A stretch of 64,000 bases of DNA from Bifidobacterium myosotis (lineage in GTDB: Bacteria > Actinomycetota > Actinomycetes > Actinomycetales > Bifidobacteriaceae): the NCBI RefSeq assembly GCF_002259745.1, contig NZ_MWWW01000008.1, positions 124,001 to 188,000 of the forward strand, read 5' to 3'. A program made the position numbers and the translations under genes. How positions within the stretch are numbered: position 1 is the stretch's first letter; each line of letters starts with the position of its first letter. The notes under the pieces are model-generated. The model had not been told where the DNA came from. It saw only the letters and a list, made by a program, of their open reading frames with translations, and made no database searches. Positions 17,641-27,361 of this stretch are shown one piece after another.

Positions 17641-17735
17641 AACACGTCCGCGAGCCAAAGATTCCGGGGATTCCAGAGATTCCGGACCGGCCTCAATTTC
17701 CGAGTCGCGACCGACTAGTATGTTTATCCGCTGAT

Positions 17736-17808
17736 GCCCCTGTAGCTCAATGGATAGAGCCACGGCCTTCTAATCCGTCGGTTGCCCGTTCGAGTCGGGT
17801 CGGGGGCA
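17736..17808 (+). tRNA. tRNA-Arg (anticodon TCT)
   Basis: 73 nt. The acceptor GCCCCTG pairs with CGGGGGC before discriminator A. The D-arm GCTC/GAGC, the anticodon loop CTTCTAA with TCT, and the T-loop GTTCGAGTC are all present. CCA is not encoded. The last anticodon-stem pair looks mismatched (C/T). Confidence 0.96.
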
Positions 17809-17813
17809 CGATG

Positions 17814-17848
17814 AGGCACCGGCTTTTGGTCGGTGCCTTTTGCTTTTT
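17814..17848 (+). terminator. Terminator after tRNA-Arg
   Basis: AGGCACCG (17814-17821) and CGGTGCCT (17831-17838) form a stem followed by TTTTGCTTTTT. Confidence 0.88.
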
Positions 17849-18123
17849 GCGCTGTTCAACCGGTGTTGGCGAGCATTGACAAGTATTGACAGGCAATTGA
17901 TGAGTAATTGACGAATATGCCGCATCAGAATCTGTACACGTTAGAATCGTCACCCGGTAAACCGAATCGAGTCCTTCCCATGTTGTCCCATGTCGTCATG
18001 GGGTAGAGGCCTGAACGTGGGGTTATGCAGAGAGTGTGGGGTGATGCGCAGATCTTATCCGCGCGCGTTGGGTTACGGTCATGCGAATTTTGTCGTTCGA
18101 AATCGGAAGCGGTGCTTGGTGGC

Positions 18124-18390
18124 GTGCCCCCGCAGCCGAAAAACGGCTTAATTCGAGCTGCGGGGGCACACCCAGATTCTGGGCGAAATCGTGTGGTTTA
18201 ACGAAAATGGCGGAATCATGCGGTTTCTGGTCTACAACAGTGTGCCCCCGCAGCCGAAAAACATCCATAAAGTAGCTGCCGGGGCACGGGCTGTGCCCCG
18301 GCAGGCGAATTTGACGCTTGAAACGTCTCCGGGGGCACAGTCGTGTGCCACGGAAGCTCGAAATCCGGGTAGTAAGCGCTACGGGGGCAC
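18124..18390. repeat. Four 46-bp palindromic modules with GTGCC...GGCAC ends
   Basis: Inverted-repeat modules span 18124-18169, 18242-18287, 18293-18338 and 18345-18390; each is exactly 46 bp. Left arms read GTGCCCCCGCAGC (first two), GTGCCCCGGCAGG and GTGCCACGGAAGC; right arms end CGGGGGCAC or CCGGGGCAC. The first two left arms share GTGCCCCCGCAGCCGAAAAA. They lie in the 17849-18469 gap between the tRNA terminator and the next gene; no protein is seen there. Confidence 0.75.
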
Positions 18391-18469
18391 AGAGCAGAGG
18401 ACTCCGAACGCCTACCCGGATCCCACCTGCCATCCTGCAGACGCTACGGGGCACGGCGCAAGGCCCTGC

Positions 18470-20470
18470 ATGTCAAACCGAAGGAGACCGGACAAACCGC
18501 ACTCACCATATTTGCTCGCATTTGCTCGCTGTTGCGCGTGTCTGGCACAGGAAAGTACGTACCATCGAGGCATGGGGACAGCGGCACACATTTCAGCGGG
18601 CATCGATGCCGGATATTCCGGTACATCGAATCTCACGTATGACTATGCCAGGCACAGCTTCGCGACCGCCGGCCTCGACTGGGGAAACGTAGCCGAATCA
18701 TTGTCGATTGACGCGATCACTGTCGCCAATACGATTGCTGTCGCCCACACAAGCACCACTACCGACGCGAACGGCACGACGGACGAAACCGGCACGACCA
18801 CTACAACGAACGCGACCGCAGCAGGCGGCAGCGTTGCACCCACCGACACGACGGACGCCACCGGCACGGCAGACGCAGCCAACACAGCAGGCGCGACCTC
18901 CGCAAGCGGCAGCGTTGCACCCACCGGCAACGCCAGCACGACAAACGAAACCAGCACGGCAGACGCAACCGACGCGAACGGCACGACGGACGAAACCGGC
19001 ACGACCACTACAACGAACGCGACCGCAGCAGGCGACAGCGTTGCACCCACTGACACTATCGATACGGCATACGCGACTGATGTAGCCAGTGCGGCAGACA
19101 CAGCCAACACCGCCAACGCCATAGTCTCCGCCGGCACGAACAACCCGGCCCGCATGACCGCCTTTGCCACTGATTCTGCCGACACCGTCACTACGGCTAC
19201 CGCCGGCACCGACGCCGACACCGCTGTTGCTGCTGCCAACACCACCACTACCACAACCGCCGCCACTGCCACAACCGCCGGCACGATACATCCACCCATC
19301 ACCCCCGCATCGGCCAACCCGCTGCTCGCCACACTGCTTTCAGACCAGTGCCCGTATGCGACCAAGGCCATCATCTTTGACGGCGACAGCAAGCACAGCA
19401 TCCGCGAGCGATACACGTTCACCGGCTCGCTGCTCAGTCAGCTGGACGAGGCCGGCATGTTGCTCAACCGCATCAACGAATCCGGTCGATACCCTGCCGC
19501 AGCCCTGCGCGAGGCGCTGGTCAATGCGCTGGAGCACCGCGACTACTCCTACTCCGGCCCCACACTCATCAATGTGTTCGATTCGAGACTGGAGATCATC
19601 TCCCTTGGCGGCCTGACCGACGGCTTCGCCATCAACGACCTGCTAAACGGAATCTGCCAGCCTCGCGACCCGATGCTGGCCCAGTTGCTGGCCAATCTGG
19701 GCCTGTGCGAGGACTGTGGCACCGGCGTGCAACGCATCATGGACGCCTACGCAGGCAATCCGATCAGCCCGCAGTTGCGCGTCGGACCGTCGTCAGTGGC
19801 GTTGGTGTTGCCCACGCTGGTCGAGGCGGCCAACTCCCCCAATCCACGCAATCGCGGTTCCGCCAGTTCCGGCGCCAATGCCGCCGCGGCTTCGTCCGGC
19901 AGAACCGACGGCACCGGGCATGACAACGTCTACCACTTCCCCACGTTCCAACGTGTGACCGATCAGGCGGCCGAGGCGCTGGCCGGGGCCCGCGTCATCG
20001 GGTGCTCACCGCTGCAGACGCTGGTTCTCGGCCGGGGGTTTGATTGGGAGTCATACATCTTGGCCGACGGCCATGGCGGCGTTGCAACCACCATCCCGAC
20101 CACCATCCCGACTGCAGCCCCAGCCGCAGTCCCATCCACCGGCTCATCCAACGGCATCACCAACACCCACGCCGAGCCCGCGCAAAGCACCATTGCCCTA
20201 GCCTCCCTAGCCGCCGGAGCGGCATCCGGCAGCGCCGGCCCGGTCTCACCGGCTCTGGACATGACGACGCTGCGCCAGTCGAACGAGACGTTGGAACAGA
20301 CGACATTGAATCTGCTGGCGTCGAGCGGAGTGAACCTGAGCCGCAGAATGATTCAGGAGCAACTGGGATTGAGCCGCGATCAGGCCGGCAAGCTGCTGCG
20401 CCAGCTGACGTTGGACGGCAAAATCACAAAGCACGGCCGCTCGCGGGCCACCACGTACTCCATCGTCTGA
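18470..20470 (+). CDS. AlbA_2/RecG-like regulator lacking its AlbA_2 domain, with Thr/Ala-rich insert
   Basis: From about 18625 the protein follows the middle of Schlafen AlbA_2-type ATPase-like regulators: LTYDYARHSFATAGLDW, then after a gap TLLSDQCPYATKAIIFDG, ESGRYPAAALREALVNALEH RDYSYSGPTLINVFD and GLTDGFAINDLLNG (HATPase_c_4-like), and a C-terminal winged helix (NLLASSGVNLSRRMIQEQLG). The N-terminal AlbA_2 domain itself is missing. Between the two first blocks lies about 190 residues of Thr/Ala/Asp repeats, including an 82-bp unit duplicated at 18761 and 18968 with one mismatch. The start is uncertain: 18470 has AAGG at good spacing, and 18572 is an alternative. It may be a decayed gene that has kept its frame. 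Confidence 0.6.
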   Translation: MSNRRRPDKPHSPYLLAFARCCACLAQESTYHRGMGTAAHISAGIDAGYSGTSNLTYDYARHSFATAGLDWGNVAESLSIDAITVANTIAVAHTSTTTDANGTTDETGTTTTTNATAAGGSVAPTDTTDATGTADAANTAGATSASGSVAPTGNASTTNETSTADATDANGTTDETGTTTTTNATAAGDSVAPTDTIDTAYATDVASAADTANTANAIVSAGTNNPARMTAFATDSADTVTTATAGTDADTAVAAANTTTTTTAATATTAGTIHPPITPASANPLLATLLSDQCPYATKAIIFDGDSKHSIRERYTFTGSLLSQLDEAGMLLNRINESGRYPAAALREALVNALEHRDYSYSGPTLINVFDSRLEIISLGGLTDGFAINDLLNGICQPRDPMLAQLLANLGLCEDCGTGVQRIMDAYAGNPISPQLRVGPSSVALVLPTLVEAANSPNPRNRGSASSGANAAAASSGRTDGTGHDNVYHFPTFQRVTDQAAEALAGARVIGCSPLQTLVLGRGFDWESYILADGHGGVATTIPTTIPTAAPAAVPSTGSSNGITNTHAEPAQSTIALASLAAGAASGSAGPVSPALDMTTLRQSNETLEQTTLNLLASSGVNLSRRMIQEQLGLSRDQAGKLLRQLTLDGKITKHGRSRATTYSIV

Positions 20471-20655
20471 TTCCGCCGCGCGCAATGACCGCGACGTTCG
20501 ACGTTCGGTCATGCGATGCGGACACGCCAGTCGGCCGAGAAACCGGTTATTCCCGTACCCCGTCAGCAGCCACAAGCCGGCACGGCAGCATTCGCGCGGC
20601 TCCCCCGCAACGCACACCTTGCGGACGGCCCATAGGCACCGTCCGCCCCCGCGGC

Positions 20656-21525
20656 TCAGCCCTCGAAGACGCGGTCGCGAATCATGCGGCCGGATTCGTC
20701 CAACGCGGTCGAGAACCGGCCGTAGTCGGACAGAATCACGCCCATGTAGAGCATGTCCACCAATGCGGTATCGGCCACGCGCGAGAAAATCGCATTGCCG
20801 TAGATGGTATGCGAGTCGCGGCCGGTGAGAAGCACTACATCAGCCCAGCCGGCCAAGGGCGCACCCACGGCGTTGGTGATCGCGATGGTTTTGGCTCCCC
20901 GCGACTTCGCCAACCGCAGCGCCTTGACCGTATCGGCCGAGCTGCCTGAGTGGGAGAACGCGATGGCGACATCGCCATGTGTGAGGTGTCCGGCGCTGAT
21001 CTGCTGCAGGTACGCATCGGTATTGAGGCGACACATGAGCCCCAGATACTCGAGCTTGGTGAACAGATCCATGGCCGGCGTCAGGGAGTTCTCCACGCCG
21101 AAAATATCGATGAATCGCGCCTCGGCGATGAGTGCGATCGCCTTGCGGTAGGCTTTGCCGTCAAGCGCGCTGTACAGCTCGTCCATGAGCGATTTCGCGC
21201 TGTCCACGGCCTTGGCCGGAATGTCGTCCGCGCTGTCCCACGGGTTCAGGTCGAAGCCCGCGAGCGGATTGAACGTCACCTTGTGCTCGGCGTCCGGGTG
21301 GCGCAGCACATAGCGCAGCTCACGGTAGCCGCCGAATCCGAGCTTGCGCGAAAAACGAATCACCGTGGGCTGGCTGACGTGCGCGATATCCGCCATCTGG
21401 CCGACGGTCAGATCCGCAGCCTCCTCGATATGGTCCCGGATATACTGGGCCACGGACCGCTCCGCCGGGCGAAGCGTCGGATACACGTGGTCGATGCGCT
21501 CGCGGATTCCCACCGAGGACTGCAC
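20656..21525 (-). CDS. RpiR-family transcriptional regulator (HTH plus SIS domain)
   Basis: 289 residues. The N-terminal HTH_6 domain (RPAERSVAQYIRDHIEEAAD, then MADIAHVSQPTVIRFSRKLG) is followed by a SIS sugar-phosphate-binding domain (about 130-260; GVENSLTPAMDLFTKLEYLG, AFSHSGSSADTVKALRLAKS, AIT). These regulators sense phosphosugars. It is divergent from the GH51 gene with 180 bp between the starts, so it may control arabinose-polymer use. Confidence 0.92.
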   Translation of the reverse strand: MQSSVGIRERIDHVYPTLRPAERSVAQYIRDHIEEAADLTVGQMADIAHVSQPTVIRFSRKLGFGGYRELRYVLRHPDAEHKVTFNPLAGFDLNPWDSADDIPAKAVDSAKSLMDELYSALDGKAYRKAIALIAEARFIDIFGVENSLTPAMDLFTKLEYLGLMCRLNTDAYLQQISAGHLTHGDVAIAFSHSGSSADTVKALRLAKSRGAKTIAITNAVGAPLAGWADVVLLTGRDSHTIYGNAIFSRVADTALVDMLYMGVILSDYGRFSTALDESGRMIRDRVFEG

Positions 21526-21705
21526 AATACGCTCCTGACGTCATTCCGTTCAACCTTACGATTCCGAGCGTACCGGTTGCGACCGGCCGCTGGTCCGAAT
21601 TGGATTAACCGCAATGTGAACTGTGACTGAACTTTCCCAAAGCCAGTGTTCCCCGGCTCTGTCGCATGCATGGCATCCGCCGCCCCGCCACTATAGAATG
21701 ATGGC

Positions 21706-24312
21706 ATGGTGCGGATCAGCGTGGGTGCGCCCACCCATCAGACAAGCGGCAGACTGTACGGCGCGTTCTTCGAGGACATCAATCACAGTGCGGACGGCGG
21801 TCTGAACGCCAACATGGTGAACAACTACAGCTTCGACGGCGTCTATCTGGACCATCACACCTGGCGCCTGTCCGGTGCGGACCGATGGCGCACACAGGCC
21901 GACCCCTTACGATTCTGGCGGTTCGACGGCTGCTCGGCGGTCAGTTGCGGTACCGAGATACGCGGCACGCATGGGCAGACGCTCGATACGTCCGCCGACT
22001 GCCCGGCACCGCCGATTCATGCGCACAGCCGGTATGCCAGGATTACGGTCGGGGACGGGTGCGAAAGCGCGGGAGCCGGCGACGCCAACGTCCAGCCCGA
22101 CGATGCCGCAACCGATGGCATGACAGGGGTCACCATCACGGACGGTCCCGCAACGGCGAACCGTGCCGCCACCATCGAGAACCTCGGGTACAACGGCGGC
22201 GGCACGAACGCCGGCGAGCCCGCCTTCGCCATCACCGCCGGGCATACCTATGACGTGAGCCTGTGCATCCGCGCGGTATCCGGCGCGGCGCGACTGTCCA
22301 TCTGCGTGATTGGCGGGGACGGTTCTCCGCTGACCGGAAGCGCTCGGCTCATCTGCGAGGCCGGACGCACGCCGGGTGCGAACGCCGGGGATTGCGCTGG
22401 TGATTGCGCCAGTAATTGCACCGGTGGTTGCGCCAGTGATTGCACTGCACCGTCCGTCCGCGGGATTGCTGATCCATCATCTCCGCACAACGACGGCACG
22501 GCAGACCGGACGCCCGCCGGAAACCCGTCGGACTCGCCGGTTTCCGCCGACGTCTCACCCGCGACCATCGAACAGCTGGATGACGGGTGGGTGCGCGTTT
22601 CGGCGCAGGTAAACGGCTTGGCCACCGATTACGGCAAGTTGCGCATCCGCATTGAAACCGGAATCAGCATCGGCATCAGGCCCGGCGACGTCCCCGATGC
22701 CGAGGGGCCCAGCAACCCCGACAACCTCAATGGGCCCAGCCGCCCCAATACCGCCGATGGACTTGACGACCCCGCCTCCCCCGTCGTCTTCGACTTGGAC
22801 CTCGTGCAGTTCATGGATGCGGATTACTGGGGCGCCGGCGACCCGAAGTGGCGGTACGGCAAGCTGCGGCGCGACCTCGTGGAGGCCATCGCGGCACTGC
22901 ACCCCGCGTTCGTGCGTTTCCCCGGCGGATGCATCGTGGAGGGCGTGACGCCCGGCAACGAATACCGGTGGAAGGACACCGTGGGCGCGTTGCCGGCCCG
23001 TCGGGCCCAGTATTCGATGTGGTCGTTCAAGATGCCGGACGGGTCCAGCTACTGCCAAAGCTACCAAATCGGCTTCTACGAATACTTCTGCCTGTGCGAG
23101 GATCTGGGCGCCAAGCCGTTGCCCACGTTGTTCGCCGGCATCGCATGCCAGTCGCCGGGCCGCGACCCGAGGCACATGGACACCGATTCCGAGCCGTTCC
23201 GCCGCAACGTGATCCAGGACTATCTCGATCTCATCGAATTCGCCAACGGCGACCCGAGCACCAGCCCGTGGGCAGCTGTGCGACGGGACATGGGCCACCC
23301 CGAACCGTTCGGATTGGATATGATCGGCGTGGGCAACGAGAACTTCGGCGCCGACTATGTGGACAAATTCGACCGCATTGCCGCCGCCATCCATGAGCGG
23401 TATCCGGACATGCTGTGTGTGATGAGCGCCGGTTTGTTCCCGTTCCGCCCGGCGATGGCGCGCACATGGCATCACGCGCGGGCGATCGCATCTGGCAGCG
23501 CCGCGACTGCGAAAACCGGAGACAGCGCAACATCCCGCGGCCCCTTGGCCGCCGTCGGCTCGGCCACCGGCGACGCGATCCTCGTGGATGAGCATTCCTA
23601 CCATTCCCCCGCCTGGTTCGAGTCACAGGCCCATCGTTTCGACGACTATCCACGTTGCGGCGCCGGCGTGTATTTCGGCGAATACTCGGCCAATGGCTAT
23701 TTCGCGGGCCAGCCGCAGACCGAGCAGGGCGCGAACACATGGCGTTCCGCGCTTGGCGAGGCCGCGTTCCTGACCGGCTGCGAGCGCAATTCTGACGTGG
23801 TGCGCATGACCTCCTACGCGCCGCTGCTCGCGCACATCCCCGCGAAGGGCTGGGCGCAGAATCTCATCGAGTTCAATCCGGCGCATGTGAATCCGACGGT
23901 GAACTACGAGGTGGAGCGCTTGTTCTCCACGCATCTGGGACCGTGGACCTACGACGTGGCCATCGAGTCGAATCCGAACGCCAAGCACCTGTACGTGAGC
24001 GTCACCGGGGCGGACAACGACGATCCCTACCGGCACATCAAGATCGTCAACACCGCCGAACGGCCGGTGGATGTGACGCTGGAAATCGCCCGGGGATTGG
24101 CCGGACTGAGCGCGACGGCATCCCACGGGCCCGTCCGAATCGAGGTGGAGACACTCACGGCCGAACCGGATGCGAAAACCGTCATCGGCTATCGTGGCGA
24201 GGCGACAAAGGCCATCGACCGCGCCCGACGGACGTACACGCTGCCGTCCCCGTCGTCGCTACTGGCGATGAAGATTCCACCGTACAGCGTCACGCTGGTC
24301 ACCTCGCGGTGA
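21706..24312 (+). CDS. GH51 alpha-L-arabinofuranosidase, intracellular
   Basis: 868 residues, without signal peptide. The opening GRLYGAFFEDINHSADGGLN, FPGGCIVEG, the acid/base Glu in GVGNENFG (E545) and the nucleophile Glu in YFGEYSANG (E659) identify GH51. It removes terminal arabinofuranose from arabino-oligosaccharides. The N-terminal half has a carbohydrate-binding-like region with a low-complexity insert (DCAGDCASNCTGGCASDC) made by five 12-bp repeats at 22390-22449. A second Asn/Pro/Gly-rich stretch lies near 22690-22760. The Shine-Dalgarno before 21706 is weak. The RpiR gene is divergent. Confidence 0.93.
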   Translation: MVRISVGAPTHQTSGRLYGAFFEDINHSADGGLNANMVNNYSFDGVYLDHHTWRLSGADRWRTQADPLRFWRFDGCSAVSCGTEIRGTHGQTLDTSADCPAPPIHAHSRYARITVGDGCESAGAGDANVQPDDAATDGMTGVTITDGPATANRAATIENLGYNGGGTNAGEPAFAITAGHTYDVSLCIRAVSGAARLSICVIGGDGSPLTGSARLICEAGRTPGANAGDCAGDCASNCTGGCASDCTAPSVRGIADPSSPHNDGTADRTPAGNPSDSPVSADVSPATIEQLDDGWVRVSAQVNGLATDYGKLRIRIETGISIGIRPGDVPDAEGPSNPDNLNGPSRPNTADGLDDPASPVVFDLDLVQFMDADYWGAGDPKWRYGKLRRDLVEAIAALHPAFVRFPGGCIVEGVTPGNEYRWKDTVGALPARRAQYSMWSFKMPDGSSYCQSYQIGFYEYFCLCEDLGAKPLPTLFAGIACQSPGRDPRHMDTDSEPFRRNVIQDYLDLIEFANGDPSTSPWAAVRRDMGHPEPFGLDMIGVGNENFGADYVDKFDRIAAAIHERYPDMLCVMSAGLFPFRPAMARTWHHARAIASGSAATAKTGDSATSRGPLAAVGSATGDAILVDEHSYHSPAWFESQAHRFDDYPRCGAGVYFGEYSANGYFAGQPQTEQGANTWRSALGEAAFLTGCERNSDVVRMTSYAPLLAHIPAKGWAQNLIEFNPAHVNPTVNYEVERLFSTHLGPWTYDVAIESNPNAKHLYVSVTGADNDDPYRHIKIVNTAERPVDVTLEIARGLAGLSATASHGPVRIEVETLTAEPDAKTVIGYRGEATKAIDRARRTYTLPSPSSLLAMKIPPYSVTLVTSR

Positions 24313-24461
24313 GCCCCTTATGACACCTTCCGTTCCTCCTCCGTCGGGTCCGTTTATATCGGGCGTGTTACCGGCATATATCGCCTTGGCCGCGAGGGAT
24401 AACAGGGACGGACTAGGTTGGTGCTTCGTTGGATTGCATCATAAGCGGATTGGAGCGAACG

Positions 24462-26405
24462 GTGACGATGCGGCACAGCTATATCCCCGATGAGGCGACG
24501 ATCGCCGAGGTGGACCGTATCTTCCACGGGCTGATCGCCGAAGACAAAGCCCCCGCGTATGTCTATGGGATTTTCGACCGCCATGGGCTCATGCACTGCG
24601 GGCATGGCGGGTCGGTGTCGCGCCCGGACCATGGAGCGCAGGCCGTCGGCGCGAATCATTCCGTCTGCGCAGCCGATTCCACCGGTGCCGTCGATACCGG
24701 AGATGCGACGGATGGCGTCAGCGCCGATGGGGCGACGGTTGCGCTCAACGAGCACACGCGGTTTCGCATCGCCTCCATGTCGAAGAGCTTTGCGGCGGCG
24801 GCCGTCATGCAGTTGGCCTGGCAAGGACTGGTCGACCTGCACGCGCCGGCCTCGGGTTATGTACCGGAACTGCGCCGTGTGCAGCCGTATCGCGAGGACT
24901 CCTTCCCCATCACCGTGCATGATCTGCTGGCGATGAGCTGCGGACTGGCCACCGACGACGCATGGGCGGACCGGCAGGAATCCATCAGCAGGGATGAACT
25001 ACGGTCGCTGCTGGCCCAGCGGCTCAAGTCCATCTATGCGCCCGGCGAGCGCTACGAATACTCGAATATCGGATATGCAGCCGTCGGCGAGCTGATTCGC
25101 AACGTCAGCGGCATGGATGTGCCGGATTATGTCCGCACGCATCTGCTGGAGCCTTTGGGATTGCATGAGACGACCTATGACTGGCGTGAAGTCAGCCCAT
25201 CCGCGCTGGTCTGCGGCTACCATTTCGACCCGGAGACCAAGGCTTGGGCGGCGGAGCCGTTCGCCGACCCGGGCGCGTTCAGCGTGATCGGCGGGGTGAT
25301 CAGTTCCGTGCATGATGTGGCCGCGTGGGATGCGTGGCTGGCGCGCGGATTCGAGGATGAGCCGTCGACCGATGACGAGGTACTGCCGAAGCGCTACCGT
25401 CGCCTGATGCAAATGCCCCACACGCCGATGCCGCCTGTGTTGCGTTCCGGCTCGAGCCGCGGTTGGCTCACGAAACGCGATTTCAACGAAATCGAGGCGT
25501 ACGGATACGGGCTCATCATCAAGCATGACGAGCGGTTCGGCGACATTGCCTACCATTCGGGCGGATATCCGGGGTACGGGTCGAACATGAGGTGGCATCT
25601 CGACTCCGGTCTCGGCGTGGTGGTGCTGGCGAACGGACGCTATGCCACGCCGAGCGTGCTGGCCATTCGCGTGCTGTCGCTGCTGTTGGAGGAGGCGTCG
25701 CGCAAGGGATTGGTGGCCGGTTGGAGCTTCCCGCTGTGGGCGGAGACCCGCGAGGCGCAGCGGCGTGTGAACGCGATGCTGGGTGGATTGGTTGAAAATG
25801 CGGCGACGGCGGGTGCGGACGGCCACGCGGGCGAACGCGGCGGCGAATGTGCCGGCGAATGCATCAGCAATCACGCGGACGCCCGGGATACCGCCGACGA
25901 GCGCGCCATCGCGGCGGATGCTGCGGACGCCGAAACATGCGCCCGCGCCATCGCCTCGCTGTCCGATATCCTAGCGATAAACGTCACGATGGATTGGACG
26001 TTCGAGGAGCGTGGGGCGCAGCTCGCCCGGCTGCTGAAGGGTACCGGGCTGCCGGTTTCCCACGTTCCAGTCGCCGACGACGAAAATAATGACGAAGGTA
26101 AGGGTGACGAGACCGTGGAGAAGGCCGATGGAGGAGCCGATTATCTTGTCTCCGATTGCCTTACGTCCGGCCACTGCACGACTACCTCTCTCACGACCGT
26201 CCACCTCACGGCAACGGACGAGCACGCGGATTCACCGGCGCAACTGTCGTGGACGGTCCCCTGCGAACGGCATCCGTTGCGCTGCACCATCCAGCTCAAC
26301 TCTCTGGAACACCCGCAGGTGCAGACGCTGGAGTTCGCACGGGCCGACGCGCCCCGCACCGACGACATCGTCACCGTCACGCCCGGCACCCGGATTCTTT
26401 GGTAG
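24462..26405 (+). CDS. Class C beta-lactamase-fold serine hydrolase
   Basis: About 647 residues. Motifs of the penicillin-binding-protein/esterase family are present: SMSKSF (SxxK), YEYSNIGY (YxN) and YHSGGYPGYGS (HxG). The fold is used by D-aminopeptidases, esterases and class C beta-lactamases; no signal peptide is visible. A GTG at 24462 with GGAG 6 nt upstream was chosen; an ATG two codons later (24468) is the alternative. There are low-complexity Ala/Asp/Gly inserts near residues 65-90 and 445-490. Downstream, with an 84-bp gap, lies the amidotransferase gene. Substrate unknown; peptide or cell-wall fragments are plausible by context. Confidence 0.85.
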   Translation: MTMRHSYIPDEATIAEVDRIFHGLIAEDKAPAYVYGIFDRHGLMHCGHGGSVSRPDHGAQAVGANHSVCAADSTGAVDTGDATDGVSADGATVALNEHTRFRIASMSKSFAAAAVMQLAWQGLVDLHAPASGYVPELRRVQPYREDSFPITVHDLLAMSCGLATDDAWADRQESISRDELRSLLAQRLKSIYAPGERYEYSNIGYAAVGELIRNVSGMDVPDYVRTHLLEPLGLHETTYDWREVSPSALVCGYHFDPETKAWAAEPFADPGAFSVIGGVISSVHDVAAWDAWLARGFEDEPSTDDEVLPKRYRRLMQMPHTPMPPVLRSGSSRGWLTKRDFNEIEAYGYGLIIKHDERFGDIAYHSGGYPGYGSNMRWHLDSGLGVVVLANGRYATPSVLAIRVLSLLLEEASRKGLVAGWSFPLWAETREAQRRVNAMLGGLVENAATAGADGHAGERGGECAGECISNHADARDTADERAIAADAADAETCARAIASLSDILAINVTMDWTFEERGAQLARLLKGTGLPVSHVPVADDENNDEGKGDETVEKADGGADYLVSDCLTSGHCTTTSLTTVHLTATDEHADSPAQLSWTVPCERHPLRCTIQLNSLEHPQVQTLEFARADAPRTDDIVTVTPGTRILW

Positions 26406-26489
26406 GGGCGTACACGCGAATCTGCGGTACCCACGGCACCTGCGGTATATCACAGCGACATCAATTACCAACCATCGAAAGGACGACAT

Positions 26490-27200
26490 ATGCCAACCGC
26501 ACTGGTCATTGGGCATTCGAAAACGGCGGGTTTGCGCCGCCTCGGCCCTTGGTTCAACGAACAGGGACTCGATTATGAAGTGAAATTCGGCGGCGATGGG
26601 CTGCCGGAGTCGCTAGATGGATACGCGGCGCTTATCGTGCTGGGCGGCGCTCCCCTGCCGTATGAGGACGACCGGTTCCCGTGGTTGCCGGCCACGCGCG
26701 CGCTGACCCGTCAGGCGATTGACGGGCAGATCCCGATGCTCGGCATCTGCCTGGGCGGTCAGCTGCTCGCCTACGTGGGCGGCGGCACGGTGGAGCATCG
26801 CAAATTGCAGCCGGAACACGGTATCACGCCGATCACACTGGACGCGGCGGCGGCCGACGATCCGCTGTTCTCGGTGCTGCCGGAGTTCTTCCCGATGACC
26901 GAAAACCATGTGGACCATATCACGTCACTACCCGCCGAAGCAGTGCTGCTCGCCCATTCCGACCGTTCGCCGGTGCAGGGGTTCCGTCTGGGCGATCGCG
27001 CGTGGGGATTGCAGTTCCATCCCGAAGTGTCGGCCGCGAACATTGCCGCATGGGATGCGGACGACATCCGCGACGTCGAGCATGACGGATTCAACTGGGA
27101 GGAAGTGCTGCGTCGCAACTCCGTCTATGACGCCGAGAACACGAAGCTGGCCGAGGCGTTCGCCCGCCGATTCGCCGACATCGTGCTTCAGGCGCGATAG
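26490..27200 (+). CDS. Class I glutamine amidotransferase-like protein
   Basis: 236 residues. The nucleophile elbow MLGICLGGQLLAYVGGG and the His/Glu pair in LQFHPEVS form the GATase1 triad. Stand-alone members of this type resemble GuaA amidotransferase domains and include gamma-glutamyl peptide hydrolases. A strong AAAGGA precedes the ATG. It follows the serine hydrolase on the same strand. The true substrate cannot be told from sequence. Confidence 0.85.
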   Translation: MPTALVIGHSKTAGLRRLGPWFNEQGLDYEVKFGGDGLPESLDGYAALIVLGGAPLPYEDDRFPWLPATRALTRQAIDGQIPMLGICLGGQLLAYVGGGTVEHRKLQPEHGITPITLDAAAADDPLFSVLPEFFPMTENHVDHITSLPAEAVLLAHSDRSPVQGFRLGDRAWGLQFHPEVSAANIAAWDADDIRDVEHDGFNWEEVLRRNSVYDAENTKLAEAFARRFADIVLQAR

Positions 27201-27248
27201 GCGGCCAACGCGTCGGGGCGCTGTGCTGCGTGGCCCTGAGAGAGCAGT

Positions 27249-27287
27249 CATCCCAGCGCGTCCGTACTTGCAGGACGAGCTGGGATG
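27249..27287. terminator. Hairpin between convergent genes
   Basis: CATCCCAGC (27249-27257) pairs with GCTGGGATG (27279-27287), with GTCC/GGAC pairing inside. It lies between the convergent amidotransferase and class A-like hydrolase genes. There is no T-run. Confidence 0.5.
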
Positions 27288-27361
27288 TGCGGCAGTCCTA
27301 AGGGATAGTCGCCCTGGCCCGAACTGCCCTAAGTCGCTTAACGTCCTACCCAGCCCCGCGC

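Noticed and set aside
18191..18469. N-terminal extension of the AlbA_2-like gene
   Set aside because: It would translate the palindromic array at 18242-18390 and shows no protein-like conservation or ribosome site.
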